44,904 bases of DNA, taken from NCBI GenBank assembly GCA_963626545.1, contig CAVFYJ010000015.1, forward strand, positions 1 to 44,904, given 5' to 3'. How positions within the stretch are numbered: the stretch's first letter is position 1; each line of letters begins with the position of its first letter. The notes beneath the pieces were generated by a model. That model saw nothing but the letters and a program-made list of their open reading frames with translations. It did not search any database and was not told where the DNA came from. Shown piece after piece: positions 32,243-40,576 of this stretch. The stretch comes from Anthropogastromicrobium sp963626545 (GTDB lineage Bacteria; Bacillota; Clostridia; Lachnospirales; Lachnospiraceae). Both the position numbers and the translations under genes were made by a program.

Positions 32243-33340
32243 ATGTCAAAAAGTTTAATGGTAAATGATCCGGCGCATAAGCCGATTTACGAGATTGTTT
32301 TTGAGACAGGCTTTGATAAGCTTGAAGAAAAGATACAGCAGATCGGCCTTGAGGGAAGAAAGGTCTGCATCGTGATGGATTCCAATACCAGCCACTTATA
32401 CGGGGAGGCTGTGCGAAAGGCGCTTGAGCCGGTAGCATCAAAGGTGATTTCTTTCCAGTTCCCGGCGGGAGAGCTTCACAAGACGCTTGATGTGGTGCGC
32501 GATATCTATAAGGAGTTAATTGAGGCTCATTTTGATCGTAAGGATTATCTGGCAGCGCTTGGCGGCGGTGTCGTTGGTGACATTACCGGATTTGCGGCAG
32601 CTACTTATTTACGCGGTATTTCCTTTATTCAAATTCCGACGACCCTTCTTTCGCAGTCGGATAGCAGCGTAGGCGGAAAGACCGGCGTTGACTTTGATGG
32701 CTACAAAAACATGGTTGGTGCTTTCTGCATGCCAAAGCTTGTCTATATGAACGTATCGACGCTGTCCACGATGGATGAACGTGATTATTTGTCTGGTATG
32801 GGCGAGGTTGTAAAGCATGGCTTGATACGCGATAAGACGTTTTTTGACTGGCTTGAGACTCATCACGAAGCAATTTGCAGTCAGGATGCAGAAATCTTGA
32901 TTGAGATGGATTATCACAACTGCCGCATTAAGGGCGAGGTCGTAGAGGAAGATCCGACCGAACAGGGTATTCGCAGCTTATTAAATTTTGGCCATACGCT
33001 TGGTCATGCAATCGAGAAGCAGAAGGCAGGCGAGCTTTATCATGGGGAGTGCGTCTCCATCGGTGCAGCCGCAGCAGCGTACATCAGCATGAAGCGCGGT
33101 TATCTGACCGCAGAGGAACTTCAGACCGTACTGGATGCGTTTACCTCATTCAAACTTCCGATTAGCGTGACTGGAGTGGACAAAGAGGCAGCGCTTCTTG
33201 CGACAAAGAGCGATAAGAAGATGCAGGGAAATCAGATTCGTTTCATTTTGCTAAAGTCACTTGGCGAGGCAGTTGTTGATCGCACCGTTACGATGGATGA
33301 GATGCGCGAGGCACTTGACTTTGTGTGCAAGGATGCGTGA
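32243..33340 (+). CDS. aroB: 3-dehydroquinate synthase AroB
   Basis: A 365-residue NAD- and metal-dependent enzyme that converts DAHP to 3-dehydroquinate, the second step of the shikimate pathway. The ATG at 32243 follows GAGAGGAAC. Visible are VCIVMDSNTSHLYG, ALGGGVVGDITGFAAATYLRGI (NAD and substrate loop), QIPTTLLSQSDSSVGGKTGVD, GEVVKHGLI, RSLLNFGHTLGHAIE with metal-binding His, and KKMQGNQIRFILL. The length is normal. No other aro genes are near; lspA follows within 10 bases. Confidence 0.97.
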   Translation: MSKSLMVNDPAHKPIYEIVFETGFDKLEEKIQQIGLEGRKVCIVMDSNTSHLYGEAVRKALEPVASKVISFQFPAGELHKTLDVVRDIYKELIEAHFDRKDYLAALGGGVVGDITGFAAATYLRGISFIQIPTTLLSQSDSSVGGKTGVDFDGYKNMVGAFCMPKLVYMNVSTLSTMDERDYLSGMGEVVKHGLIRDKTFFDWLETHHEAICSQDAEILIEMDYHNCRIKGEVVEEDPTEQGIRSLLNFGHTLGHAIEKQKAGELYHGECVSIGAAAAAYISMKRGYLTAEELQTVLDAFTSFKLPISVTGVDKEAALLATKSDKKMQGNQIRFILLKSLGEAVVDRTVTMDEMREALDFVCKDA

Positions 33341-33350
33341 GGTGACGCAC

Positions 33351-33866
33351 ATGAAACAAAAACGTGTGGCATTTGCCGCCCTTCTGTGCGTGGCGCTCAT
33401 TGCGCTCGATCAGATCACAAAGTTTTTGACCGTATCGGTATTGAAGATACATGACATTACATTGATTCCCAATGTGCTGACGCTCACTTATGTGGAAAAT
33501 AGAGGTGCGGCATTCGGCATTTTCGAGAATCAGAAACTCTTTTTCTTTTTGATTACAGCAGTGATGGTTGCCGTGTTTGTGTACTGTTATGTGCGTCTGT
33601 TAAGTCAGAAATCGTATCGGATGCTTCGCATTCTCTGTGTTACCTACACAGCAGGAGCACTTGGCAATTTGATTGATCGTATTTTTAGAGGGTACGTAGT
33701 GGACATGATCTATTTTGTGCCAATCAATTTCCCAGTATTTAATGTGGCAGACTGCTATATTACGATTTCCACAGCCGTCCTTTTGATTGCGCTCTTTTTC
33801 TGCTATAAGGATGATGACTTTGCATTTTTAAAACCGTCAGGAAAGGCAGGAAAGAAACATGAGTGA
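33351..33866 (+). CDS. lspA: Lipoprotein signal peptidase LspA
   Basis: A 171-residue membrane aspartyl protease (signal peptidase II) that cleaves prolipoproteins before the lipidated cysteine. Four hydrophobic helices are visible. Conserved motifs: ALDQITKF, ENRGAAFGIF, GNLIDRIFRGYVVDMIYF (first catalytic Asp) and FPVFNVADCYI (second catalytic Asp). The ATG at 33351 has GAGGTG ahead of it; an upstream in-frame ATG lies within aroB and is rejected. It overlaps the next gene by 8 bases, the usual lspA-rluD pairing in Firmicutes. Confidence 0.96.
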   Translation: MKQKRVAFAALLCVALIALDQITKFLTVSVLKIHDITLIPNVLTLTYVENRGAAFGIFENQKLFFFLITAVMVAVFVYCYVRLLSQKSYRMLRILCVTYTAGALGNLIDRIFRGYVVDMIYFVPINFPVFNVADCYITISTAVLLIALFFCYKDDDFAFLKPSGKAGKKHE

Positions 33867-34890
33867 ATGGATCAATCGAAATGAGAATGATATCGATAAA
33901 AGCGAAGTTGAAGCCACGGCAAATGAACTCGTTACGGGCGAATCTGCAGCAAATGTGCAGGATACAAATGAACTTCTAGTAGTAGGAACTGAGCAGGACA
34001 ATACCCGTCTGGATCGTTTCCTCGCCGATCAGTACGAGGAATATACGCGCTCTTTTTTACAGAAGCTGATTGAACAGGGAAATGTGAGTGTCAATGGCAC
34101 ACCGGTCAAAAAGAGCGGAATCAAGCTAAAAGAAAACGATGCGATTCGTGTAAAGCTTCCGGCGCCACAGCCGCTTGAAGTGGTGGCAGAGGACATCCCA
34201 CTTGATATTTTGTATGAGGATGACGATGTAATTCTCATCAATAAGCCAAAGGGCATGGTGGTACATCCGGCAGCTGGTCATACCTCTGGCACGATTGTCA
34301 ATGCGCTGTTATATCATTGCAAGGATAGCTTATCTGGCATCAACGGTGTGATTCGCCCGGGAATTGTTCATCGTATTGATATGGATACGACAGGCGTGAT
34401 CATTGCATGCAAAAACGATGCCGCACACAACTGCATTGCCGCGCAGCTAAAGGAGCATTCTATTACGCGCCGCTATTACGCGATCGTCCACGGCAATTTA
34501 AAGGAAGATGAGGGCGTGATTGACGCACCAATTGGACGTGATCCACACAATCGAAAGCGCATGGCGATCAATCGCAAGAATGGAAAGAATGCGGTGACAC
34601 ATTTCAAGGTGTTGGAGCGATTTGGTCGCTTTACCTGGATTGAGTGCCGACTGGAGACGGGCCGCACCCATCAGATTCGCGTTCATATGGCGTCGATTGG
34701 TCATCCGCTTTTAGGAGATGCACTGTACGGGTCTGCAAAATGCCCATATCCGCTTCAGGGACAGACACTTCATGCGTATGTGCTTGGCTTTATCCATCCG
34801 TCCACACAGGAGTATATGGAGTTTCAGGCACCGCTTCCGGCGTATTTTGAGGAATTGCTGCAAAAGTTTCGCACGTCCACAAAAGCATAA
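33859..34890 (+). CDS. RluA/RluD family 23S rRNA pseudouridine synthase
   Basis: A 343-residue pseudouridine synthase. An N-terminal tail of about 45 residues rich in Glu, Asn and Asp precedes an S4 RNA-binding domain (about 50-110, with RLDRFLADQYEEYTRSFLQKLIEQGNVSVNG). The catalytic domain shows VINKPKGMVVHP, PGIVHRIDMDTTGVIIACKN (the HRxDxxT/STG catalytic Asp motif), and RLETGRTHQIRVHMASIGHPLLGDALYG. It probably modifies 23S rRNA, but the exact position cannot be stated. AGGAAAG precedes the start, within the lspA 3' end. Confidence 0.94.
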   Translation: MSEWINRNENDIDKSEVEATANELVTGESAANVQDTNELLVVGTEQDNTRLDRFLADQYEEYTRSFLQKLIEQGNVSVNGTPVKKSGIKLKENDAIRVKLPAPQPLEVVAEDIPLDILYEDDDVILINKPKGMVVHPAAGHTSGTIVNALLYHCKDSLSGINGVIRPGIVHRIDMDTTGVIIACKNDAAHNCIAAQLKEHSITRRYYAIVHGNLKEDEGVIDAPIGRDPHNRKRMAINRKNGKNAVTHFKVLERFGRFTWIECRLETGRTHQIRVHMASIGHPLLGDALYGSAKCPYPLQGQTLHAYVLGFIHPSTQEYMEFQAPLPAYFEELLQKFRTSTKA

Positions 34891-34934
34891 AAATAAAGAA
34901 AAGTTGATATTTAATAAGAGAAAGACAGGGATGG

Positions 34935-35621
34935 ATGAATAAAAAATTGATAAAAAAAACAATCGCAAAAATCTTCTCACCGTGGGGGCTAGTGCCGCTT
35001 TTGATGGCAGTCATCTGCAATTTTGTCATTTATATTGGCTGCAATGTTCTGACAAGAAACTGGGATTTGCATAGCCTTGCGCTGCCACTTGACTATGAGA
35101 TTCCACTTGTGCCATGGACCATTGTGATCTATTTTGGATGCTATCTGTTCTGGATTGTCAATTATATTTTGATCTATCGAAGAAACAGAGAGTATGCATA
35201 CCGTTTCTTTGTGGCTGATTTTTTGTCACGAATGGTATGCTTGGCATTTTTTGTGCTGTATCCGACGACACTTGCGCGCCCAGAGGTGGAGGGCAGTGGT
35301 CTTTTTAACGAAGCCATTCGCTTCCTTTATAAGATTGATGCACCAACAAATCTGTTTCCGTCTATCCATTGTCTGGTCAGCTGGTTTTGCTTTATTGGCA
35401 TAGCAAAAGACAAAACGATTCCTCTGTGGTATCGTATTTTTTCCTTCTTCTTTGCAGTAGCCGTATTCATTTCCACACTGACCACGAGACAGCATGTGAT
35501 TTTGGATGTTGTGGGTGGTGTGGCACTTGCGCAGATTTGCTACTGGATTTCACAAAAAACATCGCTTTGGAAAGCGTTTGAAAAAACATTTGATCATCTC
35601 AATGGCTTTTTTGCAGAGTAA
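34935..35621 (+). CDS. PAP2 family membrane phosphatase
   Basis: A 228-residue polytopic membrane protein with about five or six hydrophobic segments. The phosphatidic acid phosphatase type 2 motifs are visible: ARP in LYPTTLARPEVEGSG (motif C1), NLFPSIHCL (motif C2, His145) and STLTTRQHVILDVVGG (motif C3, His187 and Asp191). The arrangement resembles inositol-phosphorylceramide-synthase or undecaprenyl-pyrophosphate-phosphatase-like PAP2 proteins. The substrate is unknown; a lipid phosphate such as phosphatidylglycerol phosphate or undecaprenyl pyrophosphate is likely. The ribosome binding site is weak. It follows the pseudouridine synthase by 44 bases with no terminator in between. Confidence 0.88.
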   Translation: MNKKLIKKTIAKIFSPWGLVPLLMAVICNFVIYIGCNVLTRNWDLHSLALPLDYEIPLVPWTIVIYFGCYLFWIVNYILIYRRNREYAYRFFVADFLSRMVCLAFFVLYPTTLARPEVEGSGLFNEAIRFLYKIDAPTNLFPSIHCLVSWFCFIGIAKDKTIPLWYRIFSFFFAVAVFISTLTTRQHVILDVVGGVALAQICYWISQKTSLWKAFEKTFDHLNGFFAE

Positions 35622-35651
35622 TACGCACTTAAAAGAATTGCACGAAAAAAG

Positions 35652-35680
35652 TTGCATTTTTATCTGAAATATTGTATAAT
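35652..35680 (+). promoter_or_regulatory. Strong promoter for the cytidylate-kinase-like gene
   Basis: TTGCAT (35652-35657), a 17-base spacer and a perfect TATAAT (35675-35680). The start codon is 38 bases downstream. Confidence 0.8.
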
Positions 35681-35717
35681 ACACTCATAAGTCTTGAGGC
35701 TGAAAGGAGTGAGCATT

Positions 35718-36356
35718 ATGACAGGTAATTTAGTGATCACAATAGGTAGAGAGTGCGGAAGTGGCGGACGACTGATCGGCAATCGTCTTGCAGAAAAACT
35801 GAATATTAAGTGTTACGATAAGGAATTGTTGACGTTGGCAGCAAAAAAGAGTGGACTGTGCGAGGAGATCTTCGAGAGCCACGATGAGAAGCCAACCAGC
35901 AGTTTCCTGTATTCATTGGTAATGGATAGCTATTCGATGGGATATTCCACATCATCCTTCATCGATATGCCGTTAAACCACAAGGTTTTTTTGGCACAGT
36001 TTGATACGATCAAGCATCTGGCCGATACCGAGAGCTGCGTTATTGTTGGACGTTGTGCCGATTATGCACTGGCAGAGTATCCGAACGTACTGAGCGTTTT
36101 CATTTCCGGTAACATGGATGAGAAGGTAAAGTACATATCCAAGCTGTACGACAAGACACCAGAAAAGGCAAAGGATATCATTGTTAAGACCGACAAGAAG
36201 CGTGCAAATTATTACAACTACTACACTAGCAAGAAGTGGGGCGATGCCCGCAGCTACGACGTCTGCTTAAACAGCAGCGTGCTTGGACCGGAAGGTACCG
36301 TAGATGCGATCTTAGAGATCATCAAGCTGCGTGAGAGAAACAAAGCTGGCAAGTAA
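35718..36356 (+). CDS. Cytidylate kinase-like family protein
   Basis: A 212-residue protein of the cytidylate-kinase-like family (AAA_26-type). The ATG at 35718 follows GAAAGGAG. The N terminus VITIGRECGSGGRLIGNRLAEKL corresponds to a P-loop-like region, although it is not a classical GxxxxGK(S/T). YDKELL follows, as in this family. The middle shows CVIVGRCADYAL, and the C-terminal half KTDKKRANYYNYYTSKKWGD is lysine- and tyrosine-rich. These proteins are common in Lachnospiraceae, and true CMP kinase activity has not been shown for most. It has its own promoter and a strong terminator. Confidence 0.88.
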   Translation: MTGNLVITIGRECGSGGRLIGNRLAEKLNIKCYDKELLTLAAKKSGLCEEIFESHDEKPTSSFLYSLVMDSYSMGYSTSSFIDMPLNHKVFLAQFDTIKHLADTESCVIVGRCADYALAEYPNVLSVFISGNMDEKVKYISKLYDKTPEKAKDIIVKTDKKRANYYNYYTSKKWGDARSYDVCLNSSVLGPEGTVDAILEIIKLRERNKAGK

Positions 36357-36431
36357 AAATGATGTAACCTGAAAATGGCTAAGTAGAATGCAATTAGCGA
36401 AAAATAATTAAATAAAAACAATTAAGAAAAG

Positions 36432-36466
36432 AGGGCGGACAGCAATCAAAGCTGTTCGCCCTTTTT
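36432..36466. terminator. Bidirectional rho-independent terminator
   Basis: An 11-pair stem, GGGCGGACAGC (36433-36443) with GCTGTTCGCCC (36451-36461), is followed by TTTTT on the plus strand. The left flank, AAGAAAAGA, gives a U-rich tail on the minus strand. It lies between the convergent kinase-like and LacI genes. Confidence 0.88.
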
Positions 36467-36528
36467 GGTTGAGTAAGTGATTAAGTTGATTGAAATTTGT
36501 TATTGCGCATAACGTGCACAAACTGTAA

Positions 36529-37614
36529 TTAAAAGTCCTCTGTATTCTGCGTATGATCATCGGTGGATTCACGATAAACGGTTCGGCTGCGAATATAGGT
36601 ATACTCGTAGTCATCTTCTGGATGCGTCAGACGATGAATCAGTCGGTTTGCCAGATGGACACCGATACGGTCGTTATTGACATGAACGCTCGTCAGACTA
36701 ATACGGTTGTTAAATTCGTGATTGTCATCAAAACCGGATACATATAAATCCTTTGGAACATTAATATTATGTTCCTGGCAATATTCAAGTACAAGAGATG
36801 CAATGTAATCGTTGACACAAACAATCGCATCAGAACGCTTGACAAAGTGATCCAGATAGTCAAATACAGCCTCTTTAAATTGGTTGATACCAATCGGCGT
36901 GATCAGATTTTCAGCATCATTGACCGAAAGCTGATGGCGCTGCATAGCCTTTAAATAGCCAATGTAGCGTTCTTTGTTTGTTTGTGCGTAGACGATATCA
37001 CCGATAAAGCGAATTCTCTTTTTACCGGAGAAAATCATACGTTCCACAATTTCTTCTGTATTTGCACGTCCTTCGATCAGGAAAAGATCGCCGTTTAACG
37101 TAGAAAAAATCGTGTTGGCTGGGCAGTCCAAGAAAACCTTTGTGAGTGGAAGCTCATTTAAGGCAGAAAACAGCCTTGGATCGTAAATATTCATGACAAT
37201 GATGCCGCTTACGGTGCCATCGGTCAGACAAACTGGCAGCGTGAAATTATCGCTGTAGGCCGGTGGGAGATAGACATACATCAGATTGATTCCCTGATTG
37301 GCGAATGTGATCGCCTGATAATGAATGATACTCATCCAGAAATTGGAGGTTTCTGGGCGGGATACAACAACGGCTACATTGATATTTCTGGAAATAGGAG
37401 CCGCCTGCTGTGGAACGGATACACTCGGGCTGCTGTTGCTATTTGTTTCCTGATTGTTCATAATCGAGATCGGATAGCCCATTTCTACTGCTTTTTGAAG
37501 GATGCTGCGCTTGGTAGCAGGAGCGATTCCGGGCTTGTCGTTGACTGCTTTCCATACAGTAACTCTTGAAATGTTTAAAGCATCGGCAACCTGTTGATAC
37601 GTAACCTTTTTCAT
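36529..37614 (-). CDS. LacI family transcriptional regulator
   Basis: A 361-residue regulator. The N-terminal helix-turn-helix (TYQQVADALNISRVTVWKAVND, residues 4-25) and hinge helix (about 40-50) are of the LacI type. TVWKAVND replaces the usual TVSRxLN, so operator preference may be unusual. A serine/proline-rich linker (about 53-75) separates it from a periplasmic-binding-protein-like sugar-sensing domain (from VAVVVSRPETSNFW to RSRTVYRES). Its start overlaps the preceding short ORF (ATGA), and AAAGGAG lies 15 bases upstream, so it depends on coupling. It is divergent from the GH125 gene and is the obvious candidate regulator of the glycosidase genes. Confidence 0.93.
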   Translation of the reverse strand: MKKVTYQQVADALNISRVTVWKAVNDKPGIAPATKRSILQKAVEMGYPISIMNNQETNSNSSPSVSVPQQAAPISRNINVAVVVSRPETSNFWMSIIHYQAITFANQGINLMYVYLPPAYSDNFTLPVCLTDGTVSGIIVMNIYDPRLFSALNELPLTKVFLDCPANTIFSTLNGDLFLIEGRANTEEIVERMIFSGKKRIRFIGDIVYAQTNKERYIGYLKAMQRHQLSVNDAENLITPIGINQFKEAVFDYLDHFVKRSDAIVCVNDYIASLVLEYCQEHNINVPKDLYVSGFDDNHEFNNRISLTSVHVNNDRIGVHLANRLIHRLTHPEDDYEYTYIRSRTVYRESTDDHTQNTEDF

Positions 37615-37835
37615 GGCTTGATCAATATTCTCCTTTCAAATCCTTTTGTATTTACGCTTTTACAGTCTGATCTTAGCGAGTTCTTCCATGTGTCCGCATT
37701 TTCCATCGGAATGTCTGCCCAGAATTCTTTGCCAAGTCGTCCATCAAGTGTAAACGGTTTTGGATTGAAACGTGCAGCATACACTGGCGGTGCGAATGGA
37801 ATAATCGGCGTTGGTATACTGTAATTTGTACTCAT
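37611..37835 (-). pseudogene. Truncated CBM9-like carbohydrate-binding ORF, coupled to lacI
   Basis: A 74-residue ORF with a good GGAGG ahead of its ATG. The first 45 residues (SIPTPIIPFAPPVYAARF, then PFTLDGRLGKEFWADIP) look like the N terminus of the carbohydrate-binding family 9-like proteins of Lachnospiraceae, which are normally some 200-350 residues long. The remaining 28 residues show no similarity, and the ORF ends by overlapping the lacI start (ATGA). The best reading is a gene truncated by deletion, whose remnant now serves to couple lacI translation. It could instead be a true short leader peptide. Confidence 0.5.
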
Positions 37836-37868
37836 AACAAGATCCTCCATAAAAGAAAATATGTAGTT

Positions 37869-37897
37869 ATTGTAATTCATTTCAAAAAAAAATTCAA
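37869..37897 (-). promoter_or_regulatory. Promoter for the CBM9-like remnant and lacI
   Basis: On the minus strand: TTGAAT (37897-37892), a 17-base spacer and TACAAT (37874-37869), placed 34 bases before the remnant's ATG. Confidence 0.5.
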
Positions 37898-37971
37898 CCA
37901 CCTGAGAAACATTATGTAAACAAAGTACAAGAAAATGATAAAAAAGGATAAGGAAATACATCCGATTTTGG

Positions 37972-38000
37972 TTGCATAACGGTCAGAAACTTGTTATACT
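37972..38000 (+). promoter_or_regulatory. Promoter for the glycosidase operon
   Basis: TTGCAT (37972-37977), a 17-base spacer, TGT and TATACT (37995-38000), an extended -10. The leader to GH125 would be about 117 bases. Confidence 0.75.
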
Positions 38001-38008
38001 TTCAACAA
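37991..38008. promoter_or_regulatory. Candidate LacI-type operator over the -10 box
   Basis: TTGTT (37991-37995) and AACAA (38004-38008) form an inverted repeat spanning the -10 box of the glycosidase promoter. It lacks the usual central CG of LacI-family operators, so this is a weak proposal. Confidence 0.3.
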
Positions 38009-38123
38009 ACAGGAGCTACTGTGTGAGAAAGGGTGGTGGCTTTTGAATGAAAAATGAAGAATTTATGGATTTTGCGTGCGTGATTTTGACGTAAAATGCA
38101 GAAGAAAGGACAAAAGGAGAAAA

Positions 38124-39440
38124 ATGTTAACAGAATTAGCAAAATTAAAAGAAGAAATTGGTACGTTGGCACAAAAGCTCGCTAAGGATGGTCAGAAAGC
38201 ACTTGCTAAGAAAGGTTTTTCAGAAAAAGAACAGGAAATTTTTGCGGAGATGTTTCCCAAATGCTTTGTAAGCACGGCAGATACGACAACGAAGCTGCTT
38301 GAAAATGGAGAAACGTATGTGTTTACCGGCGATATTGAGGCGATGTGGTTGAGAGATTCCTCCGCACAGGTGGTTCATTATCTGCCATTTGCAAAGACGG
38401 TGCCGCAGATTGGACGTATGATTGGCGGACTGATTCAAAGACAGATGCATTATATCACGATTGATCCGTATGCGAATGCCTTTAATGAAGAAGAGAACGG
38501 TCATTGCTGGGAAAAGGATGATACGGATTCAAATGACTGGGAGTGGGAGCGAAAATATGAGATCGACTCGCTTTGTTATCCGCTGTGGCTGCTTCATGCG
38601 TACTACGAGAAGACGCAGGATGCGAGCGTTTTTACAGAGGAGACAAAGATGGCGTTTCGCCGCATTCTGGATACCTGGAAGACTGAGCAGCGCCATGATG
38701 AGGATTCATCCTATTATTTCAGACGTGTAAACTGTCCGCCGACTGATACGCTTTCCAATAACGGAAGTGGTGAGCCAACGGCTTACACTGGTATGACCTG
38801 GTCCGGATTTCGCCCGAGTGACGATGCCTGCCAATATGGCTATCTGGTTCCATCGAATATGTTTGCCAGCGTAGTGCTTGGCTATCTGGCAGAATATGCA
38901 TCGAGCCAGTATCAGGATGAGGCGATGGCAAAAGAAGCGCTTGATTTAAAGAAGCAGATCGAGGACGGTATTGAGGCATATGCGGTGCGAAATGTAGAAG
39001 GAATCGGAGAGACCTATGTTTATGAGACTGATGGATATGGCCATGACGTATGGATGGATGATGCCAATGTGCCGAATCTGCTTTCCATGCCGTGGCTTGG
39101 CTGGTGCAGTCCAGACGATGTGCGCTATCAGAATACCAGAAAGTGGATTTTAAGCAGCAAGAATCCATTCTACTACGAGGGAACGGCAGCAAAAGGCATT
39201 GGAAGTCCGCATACGCCAGCTGGCTACATTTGGCACATTGCACTTGCGATGCAGGGACTGACCTCTGCGGATGAAAACGAGAAGACACAGCTGATGAAGA
39301 CCTTGTTTACGACGGATGCAGGAAAGCGCCTGATGCATGAGGGATTTGACAGCAACGATCCAAAGAAGTTTACGAGAGACTGGTTTGCGTGGGCGAATTC
39401 GTTGTTTGCGCTGTATGCAATGGAGTACTGTGGGCTGTGA
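38124..39440 (+). CDS. GH125 family exo-alpha-1,6-mannosidase
   Basis: A 438-residue glycoside hydrolase family 125 (DUF1237) protein. Family enzymes remove alpha-1,6-linked mannose from the non-reducing end of N-glycans or yeast mannan. The ATG at 38124 follows AAAAGGAGA; an upstream in-frame ATG is rejected. Visible stretches are VFTGDIEAMWLRDSSAQVVHYLP, IDPYANAFNEE, KYEIDSLCYPLWLL, WSGFRPSDDACQYGYLVPSNMFA and the C-terminal YYEGTAAKGIGSPHTP and RDWFAWANSLFALY. There is no signal peptide, so it works in the cytoplasm on imported oligosaccharides. It is the first gene of the right-hand glycan operon. Confidence 0.93.
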   Translation: MLTELAKLKEEIGTLAQKLAKDGQKALAKKGFSEKEQEIFAEMFPKCFVSTADTTTKLLENGETYVFTGDIEAMWLRDSSAQVVHYLPFAKTVPQIGRMIGGLIQRQMHYITIDPYANAFNEEENGHCWEKDDTDSNDWEWERKYEIDSLCYPLWLLHAYYEKTQDASVFTEETKMAFRRILDTWKTEQRHDEDSSYYFRRVNCPPTDTLSNNGSGEPTAYTGMTWSGFRPSDDACQYGYLVPSNMFASVVLGYLAEYASSQYQDEAMAKEALDLKKQIEDGIEAYAVRNVEGIGETYVYETDGYGHDVWMDDANVPNLLSMPWLGWCSPDDVRYQNTRKWILSSKNPFYYEGTAAKGIGSPHTPAGYIWHIALAMQGLTSADENEKTQLMKTLFTTDAGKRLMHEGFDSNDPKKFTRDWFAWANSLFALYAMEYCGL

Positions 39441-39496
39441 GCCGCACAGTCACCTCGGGGCCTAGCCAAAGACAGTGAAGCAGGGAGGACAGAAAC

Positions 39497-40492
39497 ATGA
39501 ATAACGATGTAAATTATCAGGTTATAGAACATCAGCACATTTTCACACCAGAGCGCTATTTCAGACAGTGCCATGCGTCCACGATCTGCCGTCTGCCGGA
39601 CGGCTCACTTGGTGCAGCGTGGTTTGGCGGCAGTCATGAGAAAGCGCCGGATGTGGCGATCTGGTTTTCAAAGAAGACGAAAGAGGGCTGGAGTGAGCCA
39701 ATAAAAGTTGCGGATGAGGAGAACATCCCATGCTGGAATCCAGTATTATTTGCACAAGGAAATCAAGTTCTTTTATTTTACAAAGTGGGACAGGAAATTC
39801 CGCACTGGCAGACGATGATCAAGATCTCATTGGATTCTGGTGAAACCTGGAGTGAAGCAAAAGAACTGGTGAAAGGCGATTTTGGTGGCCGCGGCCCAGT
39901 AAAAAATAAGTGTATTGTATTGGCAGACGGCAGCATTTTGGCACCGGCGTCTACTGAAGGAGATGGTTGGAAATGCTTTACGGATCGTTCTATTGATCAG
40001 GGAAAAACATGGACACGATCAGAAGATATTGTGCCTCAGAAAGACAGCGTAAAAAATTCTGGGATGATTCAGCCAACACTGTGGCAGGATGCATCTGGAC
40101 AACTTCATATGTTGATGCGAAGCAGTGAGGGCTGTATTTTCCGAAGTGATTGGTCAAAAGAGGCAGGGCACTGGGGTGAGGCTTATCCGATTGGTCTTCC
40201 AAATAATAACTGCGGAATTGATCTGGCAAGGCTATCAGATGGACGGCTCGTACTTGTATACAATCCGGTATCGGGCAATTGGGCAGCGCGCACGCCAATT
40301 GCTTTTTCAGTATCAGAGGACAATGGCACAATGTGGAGCGAGCCGCAAATCTTAGATTATGTGCCATGCGAGACGAATCAGGAGTATGCAGAGTTCTCGT
40401 ATCCGGCGATTGTTGCAGAGGGCAATGAAGTGTATTTGACTTATACTTGGAAACGTCGAACAATTGCGTTTTGGCATATCAAAATTTGGTAA
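39497..40492 (+). CDS. Asp-box (BNR) sialidase-superfamily protein
   Basis: A 331-residue six-bladed beta-propeller of the BNR/Asp-box type. Three Asp boxes are visible: SLDSGETW, SIDQGKTW and SEDNGTMW (the last with Met for Thr). The N terminus HASTICRLPDGSLGAAWFGGSHE is characteristic of a sialidase-superfamily group often annotated exo-alpha-sialidase. I cannot locate the full Arg triad and Tyr/Glu pair needed to call a true GH33 sialidase. No signal peptide is present. GGGAGGAC precedes the ATG. Between GH125 and GH29 it probably removes another sugar, and its specificity is open. Confidence 0.8.
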   Translation: MNNDVNYQVIEHQHIFTPERYFRQCHASTICRLPDGSLGAAWFGGSHEKAPDVAIWFSKKTKEGWSEPIKVADEENIPCWNPVLFAQGNQVLLFYKVGQEIPHWQTMIKISLDSGETWSEAKELVKGDFGGRGPVKNKCIVLADGSILAPASTEGDGWKCFTDRSIDQGKTWTRSEDIVPQKDSVKNSGMIQPTLWQDASGQLHMLMRSSEGCIFRSDWSKEAGHWGEAYPIGLPNNNCGIDLARLSDGRLVLVYNPVSGNWAARTPIAFSVSEDNGTMWSEPQILDYVPCETNQEYAEFSYPAIVAEGNEVYLTYTWKRRTIAFWHIKIW

Positions 40493-40576
40493 GTTCCGTT
40501 ACTGTTTGCGCAGCGCGTGGCTTTGAAAATGGGTGGACTCTGAATCACAAGATTGAAAAAGGAAGGAAAAAAGAAC

